Origin: Georgenia_B sunbinii
Lineage (GTDB): Bacteria > Actinomycetota > Actinomycetes > Actinomycetales > Actinomycetaceae
Strand: one strand, 5' to 3'
DNA length: 64,000 bases
NCBI RefSeq assembly: GCF_036421855.1
Contig: NZ_JAZGOK010000003.1
The position numbers and the translations under genes were made by a program. Of the stretch, positions 42,857-51,142 are shown in pieces (the stretch's first letter is position 1; the number at the start of each line of letters is the position of its first letter). The notes under the pieces are model-generated. The model worked only from the letters and a program-made list of their open reading frames with translations, was not told the origin of the DNA and did not search any database.

Positions 42857-43740
42857 TCCGGCTTGACCGCCGCGACGATGGACATCGGGTGGCGAGGATC
42901 TGCGCCACGCACGGGATGCACGCCGCGGACCGCGAAGCCGGCCTCGGTCAGCTCCTGACTGAGGGTGGCCGTGGGCAGGACCCCGATGGTCGTGGTGTAG
43001 ACGGGCACCGGTCCCTCGGGCGGGGTCGGGGGGAACACGGTGACCACACGCTCGGCCCCGCCCTCGGGCCAGTACTCGTAGACGGTCGAGCCGTCCTCCG
43101 CATGGGCGACGGTCTCCTCGCCCTGCGCTGCGCCGGCCTCGTCCCCGCGGCCCTCCTCCGCCGTCGAGACCATGAACAGGCCCCCCGGGGCAAGGTGGTC
43201 GTGGACGCGCCGGAAGGTCTTTCGCCGGCCGTCGGCGTCGAGCAGCGAGACGGAGCTGCCACCGAGGATGGCTGCACCGAAGCCACCGCGTCGCCGGATG
43301 CGGAAATGGACCATGTCGAAGCGCACCACCTTGCAGCGCGACGAGCGTTCCTCGGGCAGCTCGGCGAGCTCGCGCCGCAGGATCGCCAGCATCGGGTCCG
43401 ACAGGTCCACCGCGGTGACCTCCCGGCCTGTGGCGAGCAGCGGCAGGGTGAGCCGGCCGGTTCCCGCCGCCAGCTCGAGCACCGGCCCGTCGGCCTCGCG
43501 GAGCAGGGCCAGCAGCTCCCTGACCTCCGAGGTGTCGCCCTTGGTGATCGCGTGGTAGACGTCGGCGCCGCCCGCGGAGTACAGGTCGACGGTGACGGCG
43601 CGGTCACCGAGCGCGTCGAGCCTCTCCTTCGCCTCGCCGGAGATCCGCTCCGCCAGGGATCTGCGCGCCGCGACGATGGCCGCGCTCGTCGCGGCCCAGC
43701 CGCCGGCTCCCACGGCCCCTATCGCTCCTGCCACACTCAT
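42853..43740 (-). CDS. SAM-dependent N-methyltransferase, daptide type (MpaM-like)
   Basis: A 295-residue class I methyltransferase. Motif I is PVLELAAGTGRLTLPLL (about residues 84-100), followed by VTAVDLSDPML. An N-terminal hydrophobic patch (about 1-27) is unusual and may be a membrane contact. By analogy with the daptide pathway it dimethylates the new C-terminal amine. It overlaps its neighbours by 4 bases at each end. Confidence 0.82.
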   Translation of the reverse strand: MSVAGAIGAVGAGGWAATSAAIVAARRSLAERISGEAKERLDALGDRAVTVDLYSAGGADVYHAITKGDTSEVRELLALLREADGPVLELAAGTGRLTLPLLATGREVTAVDLSDPMLAILRRELAELPEERSSRCKVVRFDMVHFRIRRRGGFGAAILGGSSVSLLDADGRRKTFRRVHDHLAPGGLFMVSTAEEGRGDEAGAAQGEETVAHAEDGSTVYEYWPEGGAERVVTVFPPTPPEGPVPVYTTTIGVLPTATLSQELTEAGFAVRGVHPVRGADPRHPMSIVAAVKPE

Positions 43741-44801
43741 ACGTTGACCACCTCTCCGGTTGCTGCTGCGTTGAGGCCGTAGGCCGCCAGCTGGTCGGCC
43801 GCCCGGGCGGCGGCGGACTGCGGGACGAGGGTGGCGGCAGCCTCGACCGACCCGGTGGCGATGACTGCTTCCACCGCCTCGGCCGCGTCCCGGTTGAACC
43901 GGAACGTCTTCCTGCGGACGGGGTCGCGCAGGAATGCCTCGTGGTCGTTCCAGGCGAGCAGCGGCCGGTCGGCGCCGTCGTCGTCCGCCAGGCCCGGGTC
44001 ACGCGTGAGCCCGTCGTTGAGCCGGCCGCCGAACCCGGAGAAGCTCACGTCCGCGACCCCGCGGACCGCGAGCTCCCGGACGGTGTCGAGAACGGTGAGG
44101 TAGCGACCGAGCCACGGTCGCTGTGCCACGGCGTCGCTGCGCACGTCCTCGGCGACTGCTCCGCCGAGGCACACCGCGCACGGGTGGGCGCTGCCAGTGT
44201 TCTGTGTGAGCCACTCTTCCTCGAGCGTCGTCATGCCGTCGGAGACGTCACCGATGCGGCGCCCCACGGTGGACGTCGACACCACGCCGTCGGGGCCGAC
44301 GAAGAGTCGTTGGCGGGGGCCGTCGCCCACGGCGCCCCGCAGCGCGGGCACGTTGGCGATCCGCACGGCCGGTGAGCGCAGGAACTCCGGGATGGTCCCC
44401 TCGGCGCGGGCTGCGTCGGCGTCGCGGATCAGCGCGCGGAAGTCGTCCTCGGTGAAGATCCCGACGATCGTGGGACCGATGACCGAGAGGTACTCGCTGG
44501 TCGCGTAGTCCTGGCAGTAGAGGTAGAAGTCCTCGCCGATGGTGATCTCGGTGCTCGGCGTCGCGATGGGGCCGTCGTAGACGAGTACCTGCCCGGGGCC
44601 GTCCTCGGGGGGCGTCAGGCCGGGTGGGAGCAGGACGACCGTGTCCTGCCCGACGAGCCCGGCGGCGACCGCGGGCTCCAGCTGCCCGGCGTCGCTGAGG
44701 ACGAGTGACCGCGTCGTGCCTCCGGGCCTCGCGCCCGCCTCGCCCTCGCCGGTGTGCCAGGCGATGAGCCGGGCGATGGGGGCGATGTTGTCGGTATCCA
44801 T
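43737..44801 (-). CDS. Daptide biosynthesis RiPP recognition protein (MpaB-like, C-terminal RRE)
   Basis: A 354-residue protein of no classical enzyme family. The C-terminal ~80 residues (LLAWNDHEAFLRDPVRRK through the helical DAAEAVEAVIATGSVEAAATL) look like a winged-helix RRE. A Cys pair, HPCAVCLGG, lies near residue 205. In the characterised daptide pathway an accessory protein of this kind carries the RRE and delivers the precursor to the decarboxylase. Assigned mainly from gene context and the C-terminal fold. Confidence 0.7.
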   Translation of the reverse strand: MDTDNIAPIARLIAWHTGEGEAGARPGGTTRSLVLSDAGQLEPAVAAGLVGQDTVVLLPPGLTPPEDGPGQVLVYDGPIATPSTEITIGEDFYLYCQDYATSEYLSVIGPTIVGIFTEDDFRALIRDADAARAEGTIPEFLRSPAVRIANVPALRGAVGDGPRQRLFVGPDGVVSTSTVGRRIGDVSDGMTTLEEEWLTQNTGSAHPCAVCLGGAVAEDVRSDAVAQRPWLGRYLTVLDTVRELAVRGVADVSFSGFGGRLNDGLTRDPGLADDDGADRPLLAWNDHEAFLRDPVRRKTFRFNRDAAEAVEAVIATGSVEAAATLVPQSAAARAADQLAAYGLNAAATGEVVNV

Positions 44802-44815
44802 CGGTGATCGCTTCC

Positions 44816-45847
44816 TTATCGTGTCGGGGTGCCGTCGAGCAGCGAGGGGGACGGTTGTCCAGGATCGGCTTCGGTCACTGCCGCGGTCGCGCGGAGCAGG
44901 ATCTCCTCGAGCTCCTCCCGTGCCCTGCCGAGGCCTCGCAGCTGGGCGGACCCGGTGGCGTTGAGCACGACCTCGTCGACTCCTGCGTCGGCGTAACGAC
45001 GCAGCCCGTCGACGACGTCGTCGACGGTGCCGTGGAGGAACCCGTCGGAGCGGTTGAGCTCCAGGGCGGAGGCCCGGCTGTTGTGCGGGTGCAGCGCGAC
45101 TCCGGCCCGCACGAGCATGTCGCGGTAGTGCTCCCGCCGCAGGTGCGCACCGTTGCTGGCCAGGACCAGCTGGGCAAGATCGACGTCGGGCCCCTCGAGG
45201 GCGAGCGGGACCATGGCGACGAGCCGCGGGGGGCGGCGGCCTGCCTCACGCGCCCCGGCCTCGAGGGCCGGCCGAAGCACCTCGCGAAGGTACCGGGGCG
45301 GGGTCAACCAGGTGATGGCGACATCCGCGCACGCACCGGCCACCCGGGCCATGCCGGGGCGCAGCACCCCGACACCGACCTCGACCGAGGGCTGCTCCGC
45401 CGGAGCAGGCGGCAGCGCGGCGCGGCAGGTGACGTAGTCGCCCGCGACGTCGACGCTGCGCCCGGCGAGCAGGTCGGCGACCGTTGAGACATACTCTCGC
45501 GTCGCTTGCAGCGGACGCTGGTACGGCCGGCCGAGGAGGGCTTGCTGCAGGCTCCGGCCACCCGGACCGTACCCGACGACGGCCTCGCGCCCCGTCAGCC
45601 GGGCCAGCGAGCGGGCCTCGACCGCCGCTTCGAACGGGTGGCGCAACGGCATCAGGGTGACGCCGACGCCGGTGGGGACGGCCGCGCCGGCGCCGGCGGC
45701 GCGGACGAAGCTGTGTATCGGGTCTGCGGCGGACGTCTGGCCCTGCCACAGGCGACGCGCCGGTCCGTCACTGATCAGCTCGGCGAAGGAGAGCACGTCG
45801 CTCGTCGAGGACTCGGCCGCGGGCAGCAGGATCGACAGCTCAGTCAT
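44816..45847 (-). CDS. Luciferase-like (LLM) flavin/F420-dependent oxidoreductase
   Basis: A 343-residue TIM-barrel protein of the bacterial-luciferase-like class: GVGVTLMPLRHPFEAAVEARSLA (spanning residues 62-84) and VGYGPGGRSLQQALLG are typical. LLM proteins use FMN or F420. F420H2-dependent members (LxmJ of lexapeptide) reduce dehydroalanine to D-Ala. With LanKC and Cys-free Ser-rich cores here, that role is the best guess; a role in sugar tailoring is the alternative. The ATG at 45847 overlaps the glycosyltransferase stop. Confidence 0.82.
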   Translation of the reverse strand: MTELSILLPAAESSTSDVLSFAELISDGPARRLWQGQTSAADPIHSFVRAAGAGAAVPTGVGVTLMPLRHPFEAAVEARSLARLTGREAVVGYGPGGRSLQQALLGRPYQRPLQATREYVSTVADLLAGRSVDVAGDYVTCRAALPPAPAEQPSVEVGVGVLRPGMARVAGACADVAITWLTPPRYLREVLRPALEAGAREAGRRPPRLVAMVPLALEGPDVDLAQLVLASNGAHLRREHYRDMLVRAGVALHPHNSRASALELNRSDGFLHGTVDDVVDGLRRYADAGVDEVVLNATGSAQLRGLGRAREELEEILLRATAAVTEADPGQPSPSLLDGTPTR

Positions 45848-46935
45848 ACGGCGGCCCCCTCGTGCTCGGCCCGCCCGGCGAACGGCGGCCCGCTCAAGAG
45901 GGGCCGGCCGAGCGCTTCTGCGACACAAGCGGACAGTCGGGGCATATGGGCGGCGACCAGCTGCGCGATGTGCGCGGCGTGCTCAGCCGTCTGGGTGGCG
46001 ACAACGCTGCCGACGCGCCACCCGTCTGCGGTCTGAGTAACGCGCAACGACTCCCAGACACGGACCTCCTGCGCGACGACGTCCGCGATCGCCTCCTCGA
46101 GGTCGCCCGGGCGGACGTCCCAGCCGTCGGGGATCGCGAACTGCTGGGCAGCGAGCAGCGACAGGTGCCAGGCGATCGTGTCCTCGCGGTACGCGTCGAG
46201 GAAGCGCTGGGTCAGGCGACGATCGGTCAGCGTGCGCACCGCTGCGCGCGCCTCGCGCGGGTCCGGGAAGACCGCGAGCGGGACGTCGTGCGGGCACGCG
46301 AGCTGATGCTTGCGGGTGCTCGGGCTCTCGTAGATCCGCGCCGTCACGTCGCCGACCGGCGTGAACCGGTGCCCGGCGCGGGCGAGCCGGAGCCACAGGT
46401 CCCAGTCCTCGAGCCCTTCCGCGCTCTCGCGCCAGCCACCGACCTCCGCGACCGCGTCCGCCCACCAGAGCGCTCGGACGGGCTCGAACAGGACGTTGAC
46501 CGCCTGGATGTCAGGGTGCCAGAGCTGGCTGAACCACTCCGTGGTCCCCAGGGAACGCCCGGTCCCGTCCTCACGCACCGCGCGCCCGTACACCAGGGCG
46601 GTGTCTCGCCCGAGCGCACTGAGCAGCACCTCGAGGTGGTGGCTCTCCCAGTGGTCGTCGTGCGCGAGATAGGCATGGACGGGCGCGCTGGCCAGCTCGG
46701 CACCGATGTTGCACGGCCCGGACGGATGGCCGTGTCGCGGCGCGCGGTGCAGGCGGATCCGGGGGTCCGAACGGCTCATGTCCCGAACGACGTCGTCCGT
46801 CTCGTCGGTGCTCCCGTCGGAGACGACGATGAGCTCCCAGTCGGGGATCGACTGCGCCTGCACCGACCTGAGCGTGGACACCAGCGCGGCGCCACGGTTG
46901 AAGGCCGGGCAGATCACCGATACACGAGGAGACAT
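45844..46935 (-). CDS. Family 2 glycosyltransferase, first gene of the daptide operon
   Basis: A 363-residue GT-A glycosyltransferase. It starts VSVICPAFNRGAALVSTLRS (about residues 5-24), then VVSDGSTDETDDVV, and the metal-binding DxD equivalent is AYLAHDDHWE (about 96-105). The ED motif is EGLEDWDLWLRLARAG. The C-terminal ~110 residues are helical and not typical of GT2. No transmembrane segment. Linked to the sugar operon it probably glycosylates the peptide, although GT2 is an unusual family for deoxysugar transfer. ATG at 46935 after GGAAAG. Confidence 0.85.
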   Translation of the reverse strand: MSPRVSVICPAFNRGAALVSTLRSVQAQSIPDWELIVVSDGSTDETDDVVRDMSRSDPRIRLHRAPRHGHPSGPCNIGAELASAPVHAYLAHDDHWESHHLEVLLSALGRDTALVYGRAVREDGTGRSLGTTEWFSQLWHPDIQAVNVLFEPVRALWWADAVAEVGGWRESAEGLEDWDLWLRLARAGHRFTPVGDVTARIYESPSTRKHQLACPHDVPLAVFPDPREARAAVRTLTDRRLTQRFLDAYREDTIAWHLSLLAAQQFAIPDGWDVRPGDLEEAIADVVAQEVRVWESLRVTQTADGWRVGSVVATQTAEHAAHIAQLVAAHMPRLSACVAEALGRPLLSGPPFAGRAEHEGAAV

Positions 46936-47023
46936 GGAGCTTTCCGGGTTGGAATCTCGGTGGACAACGCGGACGACGCTACCTAAGTCCCCCTGTCCCG
47001 CAACATCGCAGGGCCCGGGCGCG

Positions 47024-47039
47024 TGGGGAGATCTCCCCA
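47024..47039. promoter_or_regulatory. Perfect 16-base palindrome upstream of the daptide operon
   Basis: TGGGGAGATCTCCCCA, in the 186-base divergent gap between the glycosyltransferase gene (start 46935, minus) and a small membrane-protein gene (start 47122, plus). It is a plausible operator for either. No regulator gene is present in the RiPP cluster itself. A TATACC at 47073-47078 could be a -10 element; otherwise nothing is recognisable in the gap. Confidence 0.45.
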
Positions 47040-47121
47040 TGTCCGTCTCGGGACGGCGCAGGTATACCGCGCGCGGACGGCTCGCCTTTCGCCCTGCTGC
47101 CCGGCACCGTACTGTCGACGT

Positions 47122-47349
47122 ATGAGTGAGGAGAACAACGAGTCATCGGGCAACCCGACGCTGGCTGTGTGGTTGATGATCGGCGTCGTCGTCGGCGTCG
47201 TCGGCGGCCTCGGCCTCGGCCTCGCCCTGAGCAACCTCGGGGTCGGCATCAGCATCGGCATCAGCGTCGGGATGCTCGTCGGAGCGGCGGTCGGCGCAGC
47301 CCGGTCGCGTCAGCAGAACGACGGCGCCACGGGGGCCGGGCCGCGATAG
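47122..47349 (+). CDS. Small glycine-zipper membrane protein
   Basis: A 75-residue protein with two hydrophobic segments (about residues 14-36 and 40-60) rich in Gly at zipper spacing (GVVVGVVGGLGLGLALSNLG), then a charged C-terminus. Similar tiny proteins are widespread in actinobacteria without known function. It is divergent from the RiPP operon, so a role in self-protection is conceivable but unsupported. Confidence 0.65.
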   Translation: MSEENNESSGNPTLAVWLMIGVVVGVVGGLGLGLALSNLGVGISIGISVGMLVGAAVGAARSRQQNDGATGAGPR

Positions 47350-47353
47350 CGCC

Positions 47354-48838
47354 TCAGCGGGTGGGCCGGCCGTAGTCCTCCAGCAGCCGCAACCAGACCT
47401 CGCTCATCGTCGGGTAGGCCGGCACCGCGTGCCACAGCCGGTCGATGGGAACCTCGCCGACGACGGCGATCGTCGCCGCATGGAGCATCTCGGCGACGTC
47501 GGGGCCCACGAAGGTCACCCCGAGCAGCACCCGACGCTCCTCATCGACCACCATGCTCGCCCGGCCCTGGTAGCCGTCGGCATGGAGCGCCGAGCCCGCC
47601 ACCGAACCGAGGTCGAGCTCGACGACGCGGGTGCGGTAGCCGGCTTTCTCGGCCGCGCCGGCCGTCAGCCCGACCGCCGCGACCTGCGGGTCGGCGAACA
47701 CCACCTGCGGGGCCGCGGCGTGGTCGGCGGTCGCGACGTGCGCTCCCCACGGGGCGTCGTCCGGAGCGCTGCCGGCCGCGCGCGCGACGATGACGTCGCC
47801 CGCGGCCCGCGCCTGGTACTTGCCCTGGTGGGTGAGCGGGCTGCGGTGGTTGGCGTCCCCGACGGCGTAGAGCCAGTCGACCGGCCCGCCGTCGGCGTCC
47901 AGCACCCGCAGCGTCTCGTCGACCGCGAGCCAGCCCGGCCCGTCGGCGGCCCGCGCCAGGCCCACGGCGTCCAGCCCGATGTCGTCGTTGCGTGACTCCC
48001 GGCCGGTCGCGACGAGGATCTCGGCGGCCCGGACCTCGGTGTCGTCGTCGCACAGCACCCGCACGCCGTCGGCGTCCCGGTCGACGCGCACGGCCTCGAC
48101 ACCGCGGCGGACCGTCACGCCCCGCCCGGTCAACGAGTCGGCCACCAGCTCCGCGGCGAACGGCTCGTACCCGCCGAGCAGCCCGCCGCGCACGAGCATC
48201 GTCACCTCGCTGCCGAGGTCGCTCAGCGCGGTGGCCATCTCGCAGGCCACCACGCCGCCGCCGACCACCACGAGGCTCGCCGGCACGTCCCGCACGGAGG
48301 TCGCCTCCCGGCTGGTCCACGGCCGGGCGTCGCGCAGGCCCGGGATGTCGGGCACCATCGCCCGGCTGCCGGTGCAGACGGCCACGGCGTGGCGCGCGAC
48401 GAGGATCTGCTCGCCGTCGTCGGTGCTCACCACGACGCGGCGGTCCCCGGCCAGCCGGCCGTGACCGCGGACGAGGTCGATGCCGGCGCTCTCGAGCCAC
48501 GTCACCTGCCCGTCGTCGTGCCAGTCGGACACGAAGGAGTCCCGCCGCGCGAGCACCGCGGCGACGTCGAGCCCGCCGGTGACCGCCTCTTTCGCGCCGG
48601 CGACCGCGAGCGCCGCCCGTCGTGCCTCCCCGCTGCGCAGCAGCGCCTTCGAGGGCATGCACGCCCAGTAGGAACAGTCGCCGCCGACCAGCTCGCCCTC
48701 GACGACGACGGCGCTCAGCCCGCCCTGGACCGCGCGGTCGGCGACGTTCTCCCCCACCGGGCCGGCACCGATGACGACGACGTCGTAGGCCCGTTCGGCG
48801 ACCTGCCCGTGCGCATTGCTCGCTGCCTGCTCCGACAT
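47354..48838 (-). CDS. Flavoprotein disulfide reductase family (NAD(P)/FAD oxidoreductase)
   Basis: A 494-residue class I pyridine-nucleotide disulfide oxidoreductase. FAD motif VVVIGAGPVGENVA (about residues 20-33), redox-active Cys pair GGDCSYWACMPSK (C-x4-C), NAD(P) motif VVVGGGVVACEMA, second FAD motif LYAVGDANHRSPLTHQGKYQ and the dimerisation His/Glu region HAVPAYPTMSEVW. Related to dihydrolipoamide, mycothione and mercuric reductases. Substrate undetermined. Monocistronic. Confidence 0.85.
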   Translation of the reverse strand: MSEQAASNAHGQVAERAYDVVVIGAGPVGENVADRAVQGGLSAVVVEGELVGGDCSYWACMPSKALLRSGEARRAALAVAGAKEAVTGGLDVAAVLARRDSFVSDWHDDGQVTWLESAGIDLVRGHGRLAGDRRVVVSTDDGEQILVARHAVAVCTGSRAMVPDIPGLRDARPWTSREATSVRDVPASLVVVGGGVVACEMATALSDLGSEVTMLVRGGLLGGYEPFAAELVADSLTGRGVTVRRGVEAVRVDRDADGVRVLCDDDTEVRAAEILVATGRESRNDDIGLDAVGLARAADGPGWLAVDETLRVLDADGGPVDWLYAVGDANHRSPLTHQGKYQARAAGDVIVARAAGSAPDDAPWGAHVATADHAAAPQVVFADPQVAAVGLTAGAAEKAGYRTRVVELDLGSVAGSALHADGYQGRASMVVDEERRVLLGVTFVGPDVAEMLHAATIAVVGEVPIDRLWHAVPAYPTMSEVWLRLLEDYGRPTR

Positions 48839-48918
48839 GCTGCCTCGTTTCGTTGCGACCGTGGCTGCTTCGGACCTTACGCTCGGTGGATGACACGCGC
48901 ATCAGACGGAGGTCAGCC

Positions 48919-49740
48919 GTGATCGAGTTCCGGTCGGTGAGCAAGGTCTTCCCCGACGGCACGGTCGCCGTCGGCGACCTCGACCTCGTCATCCCGCCAC
49001 GTCAGGTGACCGTGCTCGTCGGCTCCTCGGGCTCCGGGAAGACCACCATGCTGCGGATGATCAACCGGATGGTCGACCCCACCAGCGGCACCGTCGAGAT
49101 CGACGGCACCGACGTCGCCACCCGGCCGGCCGTCCCGCTGCGTCGCGGGATCGGCTACGTCATGCAGAGCGCCGGGCTGCTCCCCCACCGCCGGGTGATG
49201 GACAACATCACCACCGTGCTGCGCCTCAACAAGATGCCCCGGGACGAGGCGGTCGAGCGTGGCCGCGAGCTCATGGCCAAGGTCGGGCTGGCCCCCGACC
49301 TTGCCGGCCGCTACCCGGCGCAGCTGTCCGGCGGCCAGCAGCAGCGCGTCGGGGTGGCCCGGGCGCTGGCGACCGACCCGAACATCCTGCTGATGGACGA
49401 GCCGTTCGGGGCGGTCGACCCGATCGTGCGCACCGAGCTGCAGGACGAGCTGCTGCGGCTGCAGGAGTCGTTGGCCAGGACCGTCGTGTTCGTCACCCAC
49501 GACATCGACGAGGCGTTCCGGCTCGGCGACCGGGTGGTCATCCTCGGCACCGGTGGCGTCATCGTGCAGCAGGGCACCCCGACCGAGCTGCTCGCGGCAC
49601 CGGCCGACGACTTCGTCGCCTCCTTCATCGGCGCCGATCGCGGCCGGCGTGCCCTGCGGGTCGAGCACCACGACGGGCGCCGGCTGGTGATCGACGGCGA
49701 CGGGCGGCCCGCCGGGATCCTCGCCGAGGAGCCGCGCTGA
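48919..49740 (+). CDS. Quaternary-amine ABC transporter ATP-binding protein (OpuCA/ProV-like)
   Basis: A 273-residue ATPase: Walker A GSSGSGKTT, signature QLSGGQQQRVGVARAL, Walker B ILLMDEPFGAVDP, H-loop VTHDIDEAF. A short C-terminal region (about residues 235-273) has no complete CBS pair, unlike full-length OpuCA. GTG at 48919 after GGAGG. First gene of a four-gene osmoprotectant uptake operon. Confidence 0.92.
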   Translation: MIEFRSVSKVFPDGTVAVGDLDLVIPPRQVTVLVGSSGSGKTTMLRMINRMVDPTSGTVEIDGTDVATRPAVPLRRGIGYVMQSAGLLPHRRVMDNITTVLRLNKMPRDEAVERGRELMAKVGLAPDLAGRYPAQLSGGQQQRVGVARALATDPNILLMDEPFGAVDPIVRTELQDELLRLQESLARTVVFVTHDIDEAFRLGDRVVILGTGGVIVQQGTPTELLAAPADDFVASFIGADRGRRALRVEHHDGRRLVIDGDGRPAGILAEEPR

Positions 49741-50441
49741 TGGACTGGTTCGCCGCGAACTACGCGCTGGTCGCCGACCTCGCGGTCGACCACGCCCGGC
49801 TGAGCGTGCTGCCCATCGTCCTCGGCCTCCTGCTCGCGCTGCCGCCCGGTGTCCTCGCCTGGCGCTACCGGCGCACCCGCGGGCTGCTGCTCACCGCCGT
49901 CGGGCTGCTGTACACGATCCCGTCGCTGGCACTGTTCGTGCTGCTGCCGCCGCTGCTGGGCATCGGGTTCCTCAGCGAGCTCAACGTGGTCATCGCGCTG
50001 ACCGTCTACGCCGTCGCCCTCATGACCCGGTCGGTGACCGACGCGCTCGACGCCGTCGACCCGGCGGTACGGTCCTCGGCGACCGCCCAGGGCTACTCGG
50101 CGTGGGGCCGGTTCTGGGCGGTGGAGCTGCCGCTCGCCGGGCCGGTGCTGCTCGCCGGGCTCCGGGTGGTCGCGGTGAGCACGGTGAGCCTGGTGACCGT
50201 CGGTGTGCTCGTCGGGATCCGCAGCCTCGGGTACCTGTTCATGGACGGGCTGCAGCGCGGCATCGTCGCGGAGATCGTCACCGGCATCGTGGCGACCGTC
50301 GTCGTCGCGCTGGTCTTCGACGTCGTCCTCGTGGTCCTTGGCCGGTTGCTCATGCCGTGGACCGCCCGGCGTGACCGCCGGCCGCGCCGGGCCGCCCGGG
50401 CCGCGCGCCGGCTGCAGCTGACCTCTGGGGCGGCGTCGTGA
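49740..50441 (+). CDS. Osmoprotectant ABC permease (OpuCB-like)
   Basis: A 233-residue binding-protein-dependent permease with about six helices. The EAA loop region is VDPAVRSSATAQGYSAWGRFW (listed from residue 103 onward). The C-terminus is Arg-rich. The start overlaps the ATPase stop and the end overlaps the next permease. Confidence 0.9.
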   Translation: MDWFAANYALVADLAVDHARLSVLPIVLGLLLALPPGVLAWRYRRTRGLLLTAVGLLYTIPSLALFVLLPPLLGIGFLSELNVVIALTVYAVALMTRSVTDALDAVDPAVRSSATAQGYSAWGRFWAVELPLAGPVLLAGLRVVAVSTVSLVTVGVLVGIRSLGYLFMDGLQRGIVAEIVTGIVATVVVALVFDVVLVVLGRLLMPWTARRDRRPRRAARAARRLQLTSGAAS

Positions 50442-51142
50442 CGCTGTTCGGCGACGCCCTCGCGTGGCTCACCGCCCCGGAGCAGTGGTCGGGCACCGGC
50501 ACGCTGCTCGACCGGGTCGGCGAGCACCTCTACTACACGCTCGTCGCGCTGCTCATCTCCGCGGTGGTCGCCGTGCCGCTGGGGTACCTCGTCGGGCACA
50601 CCGGCCGGGGCAAGCAGCTCGCCGTCGGGCTGTCGGGTGCCGGCCGCGCGCTGCCGTCGCTCGGGCTGCTCACCGTGCTCACGCTCATCGTCGGGGTGGG
50701 CGACGCCGTCGTCGCCGCCACCGTGGTGTTCGTCGTGCTCGGCATCCCCTCGGTGCTTGCCGGTGCCTACGCCGGCGTCGAGAACGTCGACCGCGGCGTC
50801 GTCGACTCGGCACGCGCGATGGGGATGACCCGGTGGCAGGTGCTCAGCCGGGTCGAGGCCCCGCTCGGGCTGCCGCTGCTCGTCGGCGGGCTGCGGGGCG
50901 CCGCGCTGCAGATCATCGCGACCGCGGTGCTGGCGGCCTACGTCGGCCTCGGCGGGCTGGGCATCTACATCCAACGGGGGATCTCGCTGCGCAGCTACGA
51001 CGAGATGCTCGGCGGCGCGATCGCTATCGTCGTCCTTGCACTGACCGTCGACGGCGCCTTCGCGCTGCTGGCACGACTCGTCTCCCGCGTCGGCGCACCT
51101 GGCAGGCTAGGTCAGACCACTCCGGAAGGAACTGCTCGATGA
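50438..51142 (+). CDS. Osmoprotectant ABC permease (OpuCD-like)
   Basis: A 234-residue permease of the same family. The EAA loop is VDRGVVDSARAMGMTRWQV (about residues 116-134), followed by VEAPLGLPLLVGGLRGA. GTG at 50438 in a GTGA overlap. It pairs with the preceding permease as a heterodimeric channel. Confidence 0.9.
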   Translation: MTLFGDALAWLTAPEQWSGTGTLLDRVGEHLYYTLVALLISAVVAVPLGYLVGHTGRGKQLAVGLSGAGRALPSLGLLTVLTLIVGVGDAVVAATVVFVVLGIPSVLAGAYAGVENVDRGVVDSARAMGMTRWQVLSRVEAPLGLPLLVGGLRGAALQIIATAVLAAYVGLGGLGIYIQRGISLRSYDEMLGGAIAIVVLALTVDGAFALLARLVSRVGAPGRLGQTTPEGTAR

